Positions 1 through 9,408 of a DNA stretch of 64,000 nt are shown here, in pieces; position 1 is the first letter of the stretch, and every line of letters begins with the position of its first letter. This DNA comes from an uncultured Prevotella sp. (GTDB lineage: Bacteria; Bacteroidota; Bacteroidia; Bacteroidales; Bacteroidaceae). The stretch spans positions 15,428-79,427 of the forward strand of contig USSF01000001.1 in the NCBI GenBank assembly GCA_900557405.1, in the 5' to 3' direction. The position numbers and the translations under genes were made by a program. Below the pieces are notes generated by a model, which worked only from the letters and a program-made list of their open reading frames with translations, did no database searches and was not told where the DNA came from.

Positions 1-14
1 TTGTTATAATAGAG

Positions 15-40
15 GCAGGCCGCCGTTGATTGGCGGCTGC
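15..40 (+). terminator. Possible terminator hairpin of a gene left of the window
   Basis: An inverted repeat GCCGCC/GGCGGC around a 7-nt loop extends by GCA/TGC with one bulged G, and is followed by TTTC. No gene is visible before it within the window, so the assignment to an upstream plus-strand gene is a guess. Positions 41-160 are A-rich and show no clear promoter. Confidence 0.35.
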
Positions 41-160
41 TTTCATGATGCTAAGACAACAGGCGCAGAGGAAGAAATGGAACAACCGGACAGGACAAAG
101 AGAAGAATCCAATAGAATAAAAGAAAAACATAATAAAGCAATAGAAACAAAGAGAAACAG

Positions 161-1246
161 ATGAAAAAGAATGAGATCTGCTATGTGGCAGCAGTTGCAG
201 TGATAGGCGTATCGCTCCTTTTGGGATTCGCCGAAGAAGTGTTCGGACTCAACCTGGACGGAATGGGCTGGATGGCGCATTGGGTGTCATCGCCCGTGGC
301 ATTGGCCATCGGTTTTGCCTTCGCCCTGCTGGTGGGCAAGGCGTTCCCCGACTTCAACAAGAAGATGTCGAAGAAACTCCTGCAGTATTCCGTCATCGGA
401 CTGGGATTCGGCATGAACGTGGACAAGGCACTCGCATCGGGCAGCGAAGGAATGATATTCACCATAGTGAGCGTCTTCGGCACGCTCGCCCTCGGCTGGC
501 TGTTCGGCAGGAAACTGCTCGGCGTGGATTCGCAGACGAGCTATCTGCTCAGCTCCGGCACGGCAATATGCGGCGGTTCGGCGATAGCAGCCGTAGGTCC
601 CATCATCCGCGCCAAGGCCGAGAGCATGTCGGTGGCTTTGGGCGTGGTATTCGTGCTCAACGGCATTGCGCTCTTCATCTTCCCCTATATCGGCGACGCC
701 CTGGGCATGACGATGAAGCAGTTCGGCATGTGGGCGGCGATAGCCATCCACGATACATCGTCGGTGGTGGGAGCCGGTGCGGCATACGACCAGATGCACC
801 CCGAACTTGTAGCGTCGCAGGGCGTCAGCGCCCTTGAGGTGGCAACAACGATAAAGCTCACCCGAGCCTTGTGGATAGTGGTCCTCGCCCTTGTCACCCC
901 GTATTTCTTCCGCCGTTCACTCGCCCAGGCCAACGGCTGCCGCAAACCATGGTACAGCAGCGTGCCGCGCTTCATCGTATGGTTCATCGTGGCAATCCTA
1001 TTCAATACATACATCCTCAGCAACGCCTCGCTAATCGGCGACGGAGCGGCGGCTGCCGGCAGTCTGTTCAGCGGTGGCGTGAACAAGCTTGCCAAGCATC
1101 TCATCACGCTCTCGCTCTTCTTCATCGGTGCCTCGCTCACCCGCGAGACGCTGCGCAGCGTGGGCATCAAGCCCCTCATCCAGGGCGTACTCCTCTGGAT
1201 AAGCATCAGCTGCGTCAGCATGGCATACATCTTCTGGGTGGAATGA
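161..1246 (+). CDS. YeiH/UPF0324 family membrane transporter (putative sulfate exporter family)
   Basis: Integral inner-membrane protein of 361 residues with about ten hydrophobic segments. It has the family's signatures: the SSGTAICGGSAIAA loop near residue 130 and the HDTSSVVGAGAAY segment near residue 197. The family (Cons_hypoth698, E. coli YeiH) is annotated as putative sulfate or anion exporter, but its substrate is not firmly established. The length is normal for the family. The start at 161 is the first ATG and opens directly into a membrane segment after a short charged leader. It stands alone: the next gene lies almost 1 kb downstream, so it appears monocistronic. The assignment to the family is secure, the substrate is not. 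Confidence 0.85.
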   Translation: MKKNEICYVAAVAVIGVSLLLGFAEEVFGLNLDGMGWMAHWVSSPVALAIGFAFALLVGKAFPDFNKKMSKKLLQYSVIGLGFGMNVDKALASGSEGMIFTIVSVFGTLALGWLFGRKLLGVDSQTSYLLSSGTAICGGSAIAAVGPIIRAKAESMSVALGVVFVLNGIALFIFPYIGDALGMTMKQFGMWAAIAIHDTSSVVGAGAAYDQMHPELVASQGVSALEVATTIKLTRALWIVVLALVTPYFFRRSLAQANGCRKPWYSSVPRFIVWFIVAILFNTYILSNASLIGDGAAAAGSLFSGGVNKLAKHLITLSLFFIGASLTRETLRSVGIKPLIQGVLLWISISCVSMAYIFWVE

Positions 1247-1591
1247 TTCCCGAGGGGAAAAAGTCTGCCGTGTAGTCCTCCTTGATGATGTTGAGCTCTT
1301 TTCGCGGCAGACTCCCGTCGGAGCCGACGTATGGTTTGGTATAACTCTCGGGGATGGATATGGTAGGCATGTATTTCTTTGACAATTCACAGCCTTTAAC
1401 GTTTCCAAGCGATTTGCTTAACACGCAGATTTTACGCTTTTCGATGGATAATAGCATTGAAATGCATGAAAACATCATCAGACGAACGGCAAAACCGGGA
1501 AATACGCCAATCGGAGGTTGTCAGACTTTCATTGTTCTTTACATTTTCCGCCTTGAGAGCAAAATCACATCCGCCTTGGTGATGTGCTTCT

Positions 1592-1680
1592 CGGGGAGCA
1601 AAGCTATGCTTTTCGGGGAGCAAAGCTATGCTTCTCTCCAAGAAAAGCTATGCTTTGCTCCGAATGAAGCGATGCTTCAT
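1592..1680. repeat. GCAAAGCTATGCTTT repeat cluster with inverted copy
   Basis: CGGGGAGCAAAGCTATGCTT occurs at 1592 and again at 1614, a direct repeat with a 22-bp period. A near-inverted copy follows at 1642-1660 (GAAAAGCTATGCTTTGCTC). A hairpin with perfect 7-bp arms, ATGAAGC/GCTTCAT, closes the block at 1664-1680. The transcript would fold strongly on either strand. The function is unknown. Confidence 0.8.
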
Positions 1681-2048
1681 AACCAGAATACAACATATCC
1701 CCCTTATATATAAGCATTTAAGGAAATGTGACAAAATCCGCATATTTCCCCGAAAAAAAACTTTCAGTCAGAATTTTCCAATTATAAAGCGTTCGTCCGC
1801 CGCAATTTTAACATCTCTATGTTAAAGCTTCTTAATACGGAGGACGGAATTATTAAAGGTTCAGATATGATTGCATGCATGAAACAGAGTTTTATGTAGA
1901 GTAGATGATTTTACATGCAGAACAAGAAAATGTTCCAAAATTCTCATTAAATAGCGAGTGTTTCTTATTGGGAAATGGAGTTCTTGAAAATTAAGTTAAA
2001 ACAAGACAATAATGGTAATAATAGCGTACAGATATGAATAATAATGTC

Positions 2049-2057
2049 TAATTTTGC
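2049..2057 (+). promoter_or_regulatory. Candidate -7 box for the RND efflux operon
   Basis: TAATTTTGC matches the Bacteroidota -7 consensus TAnnTTTG. No TTTG is seen at the expected upstream spacing, so this is a partial match. It would give a leader of about 150 nt before the adaptor gene. Confidence 0.4.
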
Positions 2058-2208
2058 AACGTGAAAACTTAAAAACGATTTTCAGTTTTCATAAAGAGCC
2101 GGATGAAAAGTGACAATTTAAGGCTATGGTGAGGGCGGAGATGCCCCTTATATATATTATATTAGGTGAAAATAATAATCAGATAAAATCAAATATTTAC
2201 GAATAGGT

Positions 2209-3417
2209 ATGAACAAAAAAAGTAATCTATTGATTCTGCTTTTTGCTGCAGCCATGATGGTTGCATCATGTGGAAGCAAGAAGCAGGGCGGAAAACCGAA
2301 TTTCGGCGACGACGAATATGCGGTAAGAACAGTGAGCGGCCAGAGCACAGAGCTGCAGACCACCTACCCGGCTACGGTAAAGGGAGTGCAGGACGTGGAA
2401 ATACGTCCGAAAATTTCAGGATTCATCACAAGACTCTGCGTACAGGAAGGACAGACAGTGAAGAAGGGCCAGTTGCTCTTCGTCATCGACAACGTGACAT
2501 ATGCTGCTGCCGTGCGTCAGGCAAGGGCTGCCGTAAACTCAGCAAAGGCTCAGCTCAACACGGCTAAGCTTACTTATACAAATAATGAGAAACTTTTCAA
2601 GAACAACGTAATCGGTTCATACGAACTGCAGTCTGCCAAGAACACTCTTGAGGCTGCATACGCAGCCGTGGCACAGGCCGAGGCAAACTATGTTACAGCA
2701 AAGCAGAACCTCGACTTCTGCTACGTGACCAGTCCTGCCAACGGTGTCATCGGCGACCTGCCATATCGTGTAGGTGCTCTCGTAAGCGCTTCAAGCCAGC
2801 AGCCGCTGACTACGGTGTCTAACATCGGTTCGATGCAGGTTTACTTCTCTATGACAGAGAAGGACCTCCTCGACATGACAAAGGGAGTGGGCGGCATTCA
2901 TGCTGCCATCAAGGACTATCCGGCTGTGAAGCTGAAGCTCGCCGACGGTACTCTCTATGAGCACGAGGGCCGTGTGGCTGCCGTGAGCGGAGTGATTGAC
3001 CCGACAACAGGAACCGTTTCCATGCGTGCCGATTTCCCTAACCCTAACCATCTGCTCAAGAGCGGAGCATCGGGAAGCATCGTGGTGCCTCACCACACGT
3101 CTTCGGCAATCATCATCCCGCAGGATGCCGTGGCCCAGGTGCAGGACAAGTATTTCGTATACGTAGTTGGCTCTGACAACAAGGTGAAGTATACTCCTGT
3201 GACCGTCAACCCTAACAACGATGGCAAGAACTATATCATCGACGGCGGACTGAAGGCAGGCGACCGTATCGTGATGAACGGTATCTCGGGTCTGACCGAC
3301 GGACAGAAGATCACTCCTATCACAGAGGCTCAGTATCAGGAGAAACTGAAGAAGACCGAGGCTATGGGCGCTGACCAGAGCGACCTGAGCAAGCTGAAGA
3401 AGGATTTCGGAAAATAA
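2209..3417 (+). CDS. RND efflux periplasmic adaptor lipoprotein (AcrA/MexA type)
   Basis: Membrane fusion protein of 402 residues linking an inner-membrane RND pump to an outer-membrane channel. The N-terminus is a lipoprotein signal ending in VASC, so Cys21 would be acylated and anchor it in the inner membrane. After that come the biotinyl-lipoyl half (VEIRPKISGFI, about residues 65-90), an alpha-helical hairpin (about 95-170, Ala/Gln-rich), the second lipoyl half (SPANGVIGDLPYRVGALV), then beta-barrel and membrane-proximal domains. It leads an operon with the pump (84-bp gap) and the outer-membrane factor. The family is well known for drug, bile-salt and detergent export. The actual substrate cannot be read from sequence. 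No regulator gene is adjacent. Confidence 0.93.
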   Translation: MNKKSNLLILLFAAAMMVASCGSKKQGGKPNFGDDEYAVRTVSGQSTELQTTYPATVKGVQDVEIRPKISGFITRLCVQEGQTVKKGQLLFVIDNVTYAAAVRQARAAVNSAKAQLNTAKLTYTNNEKLFKNNVIGSYELQSAKNTLEAAYAAVAQAEANYVTAKQNLDFCYVTSPANGVIGDLPYRVGALVSASSQQPLTTVSNIGSMQVYFSMTEKDLLDMTKGVGGIHAAIKDYPAVKLKLADGTLYEHEGRVAAVSGVIDPTTGTVSMRADFPNPNHLLKSGASGSIVVPHHTSSAIIIPQDAVAQVQDKYFVYVVGSDNKVKYTPVTVNPNNDGKNYIIDGGLKAGDRIVMNGISGLTDGQKITPITEAQYQEKLKKTEAMGADQSDLSKLKKDFGK

Positions 3418-3501
3418 GACAACAAGTAGGCTGGTAGACAAGGAATTTGCTGTAATCTGGCATGTTTACCCGTCACTCGTCAACTAAAAATATTACAACA
3501 A

Positions 3502-6500
3502 ATGAGATTAGATACATTTATCAAGCGTCCGGTGCTCTCCACCGTGATCTCTATTCTGGTAGTGATCCTCGGTGTTATCGGACTCATATCGCTGCCAATC
3601 GAGCAGTACCCTAACATGGCGCCTCCAACCATTATGGTGCGTGCGTCCTATACGGGTGCCAACTCACAGACAGTGCTTAACTCCGTGCTTGCTCCGCTTG
3701 AGGAGTCAATCAACGGTGTGGAGGGCATGACATACATGACCTCATCTGCAACAAACGATGGTTCCGCTTCAATCACAGTGTTCTTCAAACAAGGAATGAA
3801 TGCGGACATGTGTCAGGTGAACGTGCAGAACCGTGTGTCGCAGGCATCGGCACTGCTGCCAGCCGAGGTAACAAAGGCAGGTGTGCAGGTGATGAAGCGA
3901 CAGTCGTCAACGGTTATCCTCTTCGGTCTTACAGCCGACGACGACCGCTACGACGACAAGTTCCTCACCAACTACGCCAACATCAACGTCGTTCCTGCCA
4001 TCAAGCGTGTGAACGGTGTGGGTGAGTGTCAGTGCTTCTCGCAGAAGGACTACACCATGCGTCTCTGGCTCGACCCTGTAAAGATGAAGAGTTACGGACT
4101 GATTCCTTCCGACCTCACGGGCGTTCTGGCACAGCAGAATATCGAGGCGGCACCAGGTTCCGTGGGCGAATCCTCAGACAATCAGTATCAGTACACATTC
4201 CGCTACAGAGGTCGTCTGCAGACTCCAGAGGAGTTCGGCGACATGATCATCAAGTCAACTCAGGACGGACAGACAATCCGTGTGAAGGATGTGGCACGTG
4301 TAGAGATGGGTGCTCTCTCATATACAGTGGAGTCACAGAACAACGGTAAGGCATCCGTTACCATGATGGTGACCCAGACCGCCGGTTCAAATGCTACAGA
4401 GATTGCAACGAACATCAAGAAACTGCTGAAGGAGCAGGAGGCTTCAATGCCGCCGGGCATCCACTTCGATATCATGCAGGACGTTACGGAGTTCCTCTTC
4501 GCGTCAATCGAAGACCTTATCAAGACGCTCTTCGAGGCATTCGTCCTCGTGTTCATCGTGGTTTACATCTTCTTGCAGGACACACGGTCAACGCTTATCC
4601 CATTGATTGCCGTGCCGGTGTCATTGATCGGTACGTTCTTCTTCCTCTATGTGTTCGGCTTCTCGCTGAACCTCTTGACGCTCGCTGCCCTCGTGCTTGC
4701 CATCGCCATCGTGGTCGATGACGCCATCGTGGTGGTCGAGGCTGTCCATGCAAAGCTCGACCTGGGATACAAGTCGGCAACGACAGCCTCTATCGACGCC
4801 ATGAACGAGATTTCGGGCGCCATCATCTCCATTACCCTCGTTATGGCATCAGTGTTCATCCCTGTGTCGTTCATGGGTGGTACGTCAGGAGCCTTCTATC
4901 GTGAGTTCGGTATAACGATGGCCATTTCCATCATCATCTCTGCCATTAACGCCTTGACTCTTTCTCCTGCGCTTTGTGCAATGTTGCTGAAGCCTAAGAA
5001 CGAGGACGGTTCAGAGCGCAAGATGTCGATGGTAGACCGTTTCCATGCTTCGTTCAACGCAGCCTATGGAAAGGTGCAGGCCAAGTACACCAAGGGCGTG
5101 CGTCGCTTGGTTGAGCGTCCGGTTATCGCAATAGGTGCTGTCATTGTCGGTATCGCAGTAATGGCAGTATTGATGTCAACCACAAAGACAGGTCTTGTGC
5201 CTGACGAAGATACAGGTACTGTATTCTGTACCGTTTCCACTCCTCCTGGAACTTCAATGAAGAAGACCAACGAGGTGATGGACCAGGTGGACCGTATGCT
5301 TGCCACCAACCCTGCAATCCAGAGCCGTATGCGTATTACGGGTTACAACTTCATTGCAGGTCAGGGTTCAAACCAGGGTACGTTCATCATCAAGCTGAAG
5401 TCGTTCGAGGAGCGCCAGAAGCTGGAAGGACCGCTGAAGTACATCGGCGTGCACAACCTCGGTTCGGGTATGGTGCTCGGTATGATATACAAGCAGACGG
5501 CAGCCATCAAGGGAGCTCAGATTCTTGCCTTCCAGCCGCCTATGGTGCAGGGATTCTCTGCAACCAACGGTATGACCTTCTCTATGCAGGACCGCACGGG
5601 TGGTGATGTGAATAAGTTCTATGACGTTACCCAGAAGTTTATCGGCGAGCTGAACAAGCGTCCGGAGATTTCAAACGCCATGACATCATACAACACCAAG
5701 TATCCGCAGTATAAGATAGATATTGATGTGGCCAAGTGTAAGCAGAGCGGTATCGACCCAAGTTCGGTACTCTCCACCATGCAGGGCTACTACGGAGGTA
5801 TGTATGCAAGTAACTTCAACTCTTACGGTAAGCTTTACCGTGTATATATCCAGTCTTCTCCTGAAGACCGTGCTGATTTGAAGAGTCTTGATAATATATA
5901 TGTCCGCACGTCGTCTGGCGAGATGGCTCCTATCAACGAGTACGTCAACCTGAGCCGCGTATACGGTCCGCAGGAGATTGACCGTTTCAACCTCTTCACG
6001 TCTATCAACGTGAACGCCTCTGCAGCAGAGGGCTACTCTACTGGAGACGCCATCAACGCTATGGCAGAAGTGGCAAAGACCACGCTGCCGGCAGGATACA
6101 CATACGAGTTCTCCGGTCTGACACGTACGGAGCAGGAGTCAAGCAACTCCACCGCAATCATCTTCGTGCTCTGTCTCACCTTCGTATACCTGATTCTTTC
6201 AGCACAGTATGAGTCATACGTACTGCCGCTGTCGGTTATCCTCTCCATTCCGTTCGGTCTTGCCGGTGCGTTCATCTTCACCAACCTGTTCGGAAAGAAC
6301 AACGATATCTACATGCAGATTGCGTTGATTATGTTGATGGGACTTCTGGCAAAGAACGCCATCCTTATCGTGCAGTTCGCCCTTGAGCGCCGCCGCACGG
6401 GTATGGCTATCTCTTGGTCGGCAGTGCTCGGAGCGTCAGCCCGTCTGCGTCCTATCCTCATGACTTCGTTGGCTATGATTATCGGTCTGTTGCCACTCCT

Positions 6501-6756
6501 GATGCCTTGGGGCGTAGGTTACAACGGAAACATGACCCTCGGTGCGGCAGCTGTAGGCGGTATGCTTATCGGTATGCTCTGCCAGATTATGGTCGTTCCG
6601 GCATTGTTCTACATCTTCCAGACAATTCAGGAGAAGATCAAGCCTCTCGAGTTTGAGGACGACAACGCCGATGTAAGTTCTGAGGTGAAGCAATATACCA
6701 ACCCTTACGTGGCAGGAGCATTGCAGGAGCAGATAGACAAAAGCTCAAAGAATTAA
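3502..6756 (+). CDS. RND family inner-membrane multidrug efflux pump (AcrB type, HAE1)
   Basis: Proton-driven tripartite efflux pump subunit of 1084 residues, slightly longer than AcrB (1049). It begins with the standard first transmembrane helix (FIKRPVLSTVISILVVILG). The proton-relay residues are present: the aspartate pair Asp406-Asp407 in IVVDDAIVVVE (TM4) and Lys951 in GLLAKNAILIVQ (TM10). The porter-domain start IEQYPNMAPPTI and the central NNDIYMQIALIML segment are also typical. It lies between the adaptor and outer-membrane factor genes on the same strand. The 30-residue C-terminal tail after TM12 is acidic. The assignment as an HAE1-type pump is firm; the substrate range is unknown. 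Confidence 0.95.
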   Translation: MRLDTFIKRPVLSTVISILVVILGVIGLISLPIEQYPNMAPPTIMVRASYTGANSQTVLNSVLAPLEESINGVEGMTYMTSSATNDGSASITVFFKQGMNADMCQVNVQNRVSQASALLPAEVTKAGVQVMKRQSSTVILFGLTADDDRYDDKFLTNYANINVVPAIKRVNGVGECQCFSQKDYTMRLWLDPVKMKSYGLIPSDLTGVLAQQNIEAAPGSVGESSDNQYQYTFRYRGRLQTPEEFGDMIIKSTQDGQTIRVKDVARVEMGALSYTVESQNNGKASVTMMVTQTAGSNATEIATNIKKLLKEQEASMPPGIHFDIMQDVTEFLFASIEDLIKTLFEAFVLVFIVVYIFLQDTRSTLIPLIAVPVSLIGTFFFLYVFGFSLNLLTLAALVLAIAIVVDDAIVVVEAVHAKLDLGYKSATTASIDAMNEISGAIISITLVMASVFIPVSFMGGTSGAFYREFGITMAISIIISAINALTLSPALCAMLLKPKNEDGSERKMSMVDRFHASFNAAYGKVQAKYTKGVRRLVERPVIAIGAVIVGIAVMAVLMSTTKTGLVPDEDTGTVFCTVSTPPGTSMKKTNEVMDQVDRMLATNPAIQSRMRITGYNFIAGQGSNQGTFIIKLKSFEERQKLEGPLKYIGVHNLGSGMVLGMIYKQTAAIKGAQILAFQPPMVQGFSATNGMTFSMQDRTGGDVNKFYDVTQKFIGELNKRPEISNAMTSYNTKYPQYKIDIDVAKCKQSGIDPSSVLSTMQGYYGGMYASNFNSYGKLYRVYIQSSPEDRADLKSLDNIYVRTSSGEMAPINEYVNLSRVYGPQEIDRFNLFTSINVNASAAEGYSTGDAINAMAEVAKTTLPAGYTYEFSGLTRTEQESSNSTAIIFVLCLTFVYLILSAQYESYVLPLSVILSIPFGLAGAFIFTNLFGKNNDIYMQIALIMLMGLLAKNAILIVQFALERRRTGMAISWSAVLGASARLRPILMTSLAMIIGLLPLLMPWGVGYNGNMTLGAAAVGGMLIGMLCQIMVVPALFYIFQTIQEKIKPLEFEDDNADVSSEVKQYTNPYVAGALQEQIDKSSKN

Positions 6757-6770
6757 AAAGTAACTTCCAG

Positions 6771-6803
6771 TCTTCGGGAGTTCGTCGTAACGATTCCCGA
6801 AGA
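6771..6803 (+). other. Intercistronic hairpin in the efflux operon
   Basis: A perfect 9-bp inverted repeat TCTTCGGGA/TCCCGAAGA with a 15-nt loop lies between the pump and outer-membrane factor genes. No T-run follows, so it does not look like a simple terminator. It could be an mRNA-processing or stability element that sets the relative expression of the two genes. Confidence 0.6.
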
Positions 6804-6832
6804 TTTGGATATATAATAAATAAGGTACTTAT

Positions 6833-8218
6833 ATGAAGATTAAAAGTATTATAGCTTTCGCCTCTGCCGGATTACTTCTGGGCAGCTGCGGAATATACAA
6901 CAAATACGAGCGTCCTGACGTAAATGTGAAGGGCTTGGTGCGCGACTCGGCGTCGACAGCCGACACACTGGCTGTCAGCGATACCACGAGCTTCGGCAAC
7001 CTGCCTTGGCGCAGTGTCTTCACCGACCCGCAGCTGCAGTCGCTCATCGAGCAGGGACTTGCCCACAACACCAATATGCTCAACGCCGCACTCAACGTGA
7101 AGATGGTGGAGGCGCAACTTGAGGTGGCCAAGCTCGCTTTCGTCCCTTCATTCACTTTCTCTCCGCAGGGAGTAATCTCTTCGTGGGACGGCAACAAGGC
7201 TACAAAGACATATTCTCTGCCAGTGCAGGCAAGCTGGAGCATAGACCTCTTCGGCAACCTGCTCAATGTAAAGCGCAGCGCACAGATGTCGCTGCTTGCC
7301 ACAAAGGACTATCAGCTCGTGGTGCAGACCAAGCTGATTTCCAACATCGCCAACATGTATTACACGCTGATGATGCTTGACAAGCAGTTGGAGATTGTTG
7401 ACAACATGCAAACCCTTACGAAGGAGACATGGAACATCATGAAGCTGCAGAAGGAACTGGGCAGAGTGAAGGAGACCGGCGTGCAGAGTGCCGAGTCTAA
7501 CTACTATTCAGTTCAGGCACAAGCTGCCGACCTGAAGCGTCAGATTCGCGAGATGGAGAACTCTCTCTCCCTGCTGCTCGGCCAGCCGGCACAGACCATC
7601 AGCCGTGGCAAGCTCGACAGCCAGTCTTTGCCTTCGGAATTCTCCACAGGCATCGGCATACAGCTCCTGAGCAACCGTCCGGACGTGCATTATGCAGAGA
7701 TGAGTCTTGCACAGTGCTTCTACAACACAAACCAGGCACGTTCCCGTTTTTATCCGAGCATTACCATCAGCGGTTCGGGTGCTTACACCAACAGTGGTGG
7801 CGGCGGTATCGTTAATCCGGGCAAGATGCTTTGGAGCGCAATAGGAAGTCTCGTGCAGCCTATCTTCGCCAACGGACAGCTCATTGCTGGCTTGAAAGTA
7901 GCAAAGGCGCAGCAGGAGCAGGCATACAACACATGGCAGAACGCCGTGCTCTCGGCAGGTAGCGAGGTGAGCAACGCCCTTGTGCTTTATAATTCTTCCG
8001 ACGAGAAGAGCAAGCTGGAGCAGAAGCAGGTGGAGAGTCTGACCAAGAATGTAGAGTATACAAAGCTCCTCTTCAACGAGGGCAGCAGCACTTACCTTGA
8101 GGTTATCACAGCACAGCAGAGCCTGCTCAACGCACAGCTCTCCAAGGTTGCCGACGACTTCTACAAGATGCAGGCTGTAGTTAATCTCTACTACGCTTTG
8201 GGCGGAGGCCGCAACTAA
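6833..8218 (+). CDS. Outer-membrane efflux factor lipoprotein (TolC/NodT/OprM family)
   Basis: Outer-membrane channel of 461 residues completing the tripartite efflux system. The signal peptide ends in LLGSC, so Cys19 would be lipidated as in OprM. Two repeated OEP domains follow, each with long helices. Typical stretches are PWRSVFTDPQLQSLIEQGL near residue 60 and LLSNRPDVHYAEMSLAQ in the second half. The family trimerises into an outer-membrane barrel with a periplasmic tunnel. It is third in the operon, 76 bp after the pump, with a 9-bp hairpin between them, and is followed after 79 bp by an LpxA paralogue. Confidence 0.92.
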   Translation: MKIKSIIAFASAGLLLGSCGIYNKYERPDVNVKGLVRDSASTADTLAVSDTTSFGNLPWRSVFTDPQLQSLIEQGLAHNTNMLNAALNVKMVEAQLEVAKLAFVPSFTFSPQGVISSWDGNKATKTYSLPVQASWSIDLFGNLLNVKRSAQMSLLATKDYQLVVQTKLISNIANMYYTLMMLDKQLEIVDNMQTLTKETWNIMKLQKELGRVKETGVQSAESNYYSVQAQAADLKRQIREMENSLSLLLGQPAQTISRGKLDSQSLPSEFSTGIGIQLLSNRPDVHYAEMSLAQCFYNTNQARSRFYPSITISGSGAYTNSGGGGIVNPGKMLWSAIGSLVQPIFANGQLIAGLKVAKAQQEQAYNTWQNAVLSAGSEVSNALVLYNSSDEKSKLEQKQVESLTKNVEYTKLLFNEGSSTYLEVITAQQSLLNAQLSKVADDFYKMQAVVNLYYALGGGRN

Positions 8219-8297
8219 TTCAATCAAACCGAAGTGGGAGGTGGTGATACCCTAAAAAAAACCACACTCCTCACTCCACACTTTAAACTCAAAGAAT

Positions 8298-9071
8298 ATG
8301 ATAAGTGAAAAAGCATATATAGCCCCTGGCGCAAAGATCGGCAAGAACGTTACAATCTATCCGTTCGCATATATCGAGGACGATGTTGTAATAGGCGACG
8401 ACTGCGTCATCTTCCCTTACGTGAGCATCATGAAGGGAACCCGCATGGGCAAGGGCAACAAGGTTTATCAGAATACCGTGCTTGGAGCTGAGCCGCAGGA
8501 CTTCAACTACAATGGTGACGAGACGACACTTGTCATTGGCGATGAAAACATCTTCCGTGAGAATGTCGTTATCAACCGTGCCACATTCAAGGATGGCGAA
8601 ACCCGTATCGGAAACCGCAACTTCTTTATGGAAGGCGTGCATATCTCTCATGATACGAAGGTTGACGACTACTGTACATTTGGTTATGGAACAAAGATTG
8701 CCGGTGATTGTGAAGTACACAGTGCGGTGATCTTCTCTTCTGGAGTCATCGTCAATGCCAATGTACGTATTGGTGGTGCGTCTATGGTCACAGGTGGTGT
8801 TCGCATAAGCAAGGATGTTCCTCCGTTCATCGTAGCCACCGACAACCCAGTGCGCTACGCCGGAGTGAACGAGACGCTGCTCCAGAACTCAGGAACGGAG
8901 CATAAGGTCATCGGACACATCGCCAATGCCTATCGTCTTGTGTTCCACGGACAGACAAGCGTCTTCGATGCCATCAACCAAATCAAGGAGCAGGTTCCTG
9001 CCGGCAAGGAAATCGACTCTATCATTTCCTTCCTTGAGAGCACGAAGATTGGAATAATAAGCAAGATTTAG
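8298..9071 (+). CDS. LpxA-family left-handed beta-helix acyltransferase (divergent paralogue)
   Basis: Protein of 257 residues with the hexapeptide-repeat beta helix (residues 1-185) and the helical C-terminal domain of UDP-GlcNAc 3-O-acyltransferase LpxA. Aligned by eye to E. coli LpxA, the catalytic His125 (here His118, in HISHD) and His122 (His115) are kept. His144 is replaced by Asp137 and His160 by Asn153, both of which contribute to activity in E. coli. The first committed step of lipid A synthesis may therefore not be its job, and a second paralogue with a different acyl donor or acceptor is possible. It lies 79 bp downstream of the efflux outer-membrane factor and away from lpxD/lpxC. 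The symbol is withheld for this reason. Confidence 0.8.
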   Translation: MISEKAYIAPGAKIGKNVTIYPFAYIEDDVVIGDDCVIFPYVSIMKGTRMGKGNKVYQNTVLGAEPQDFNYNGDETTLVIGDENIFRENVVINRATFKDGETRIGNRNFFMEGVHISHDTKVDDYCTFGYGTKIAGDCEVHSAVIFSSGVIVNANVRIGGASMVTGGVRISKDVPPFIVATDNPVRYAGVNETLLQNSGTEHKVIGHIANAYRLVFHGQTSVFDAINQIKEQVPAGKEIDSIISFLESTKIGIISKI

Positions 9072-9109
9072 AATCATACCTAATATTTTTTTCATAGCAT
9101 GGTTTTTTG

Positions 9110-9139
9110 TGGGGAATTGGCCGAGAGGTTAGTTCCCCA
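9110..9139 (+). terminator. Terminator after the LpxA paralogue
   Basis: A 7-bp stem TGGGGAA/TTCCCCA with a 16-nt loop is followed by TCTTTATT. It is placed 38 bp after the stop codon and probably ends the efflux/LpxA-like operon. The rest of 9140-9326 shows no gene. Confidence 0.6.
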
Positions 9140-9326
9140 TCTTTATTGCAATCACAGGCGGCATTGATTATTATTCCCATCAGTCATTGCACAGGAGACG
9201 GCAGCTTTGCATATCATCGACCGGAAACGGAAAAGTCCGGCTGTCTGATATTCCGCAAAGTGTCGGAAATTGTAGCATTCTGACTGGATTATGTGTCAGA
9301 AAGTCAGGGAGTAAGACAAAAACAAA

Positions 9327-9375
9327 TTCCCCTGCAACATGCGAAGCCCTTCGGGTGCGCCGTGTTGCAGGGGAA
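9327..9375 (-). terminator. Rho-independent terminator of metY
   Basis: A perfect 13-bp stem TTCCCCTGCAACA/TGTTGCAGGGGAA encloses a smaller CGAAG/TTCG hairpin. Read on the minus strand it is followed by a T-rich run (TTTGTTTTTG). It sits 34 bp beyond the metY stop codon. Confidence 0.85.
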
Positions 9376-9408
9376 TCATCATATTCCGGTTATGGATGAA
9401 ACGAGGGG

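Larger units (their letters stand above)
1247..2208. other. Long intergenic region with repeats, no convincing gene
   Basis: This 962-bp gap has no believable coding sequence. The open frames in it have atypical composition and run through repeats. It starts with a 9-bp inverted repeat (1262-1270 with 1305-1313), which could end the preceding transcript, and a short CGTCG/CGACG hairpin at 1316-1329. A repeat block lies at 1592-1680. The last 400 bp are A+T-rich and contain a -7-like box for the efflux operon at 2049. Confidence 0.6.

Noticed and set aside
1354-1713. 119-codon open frame in the first long gap
   Set aside because: It runs through the GCAAAGCTATGCTTT repeats and lacks coding character; its C-terminal part is just the translated repeat.
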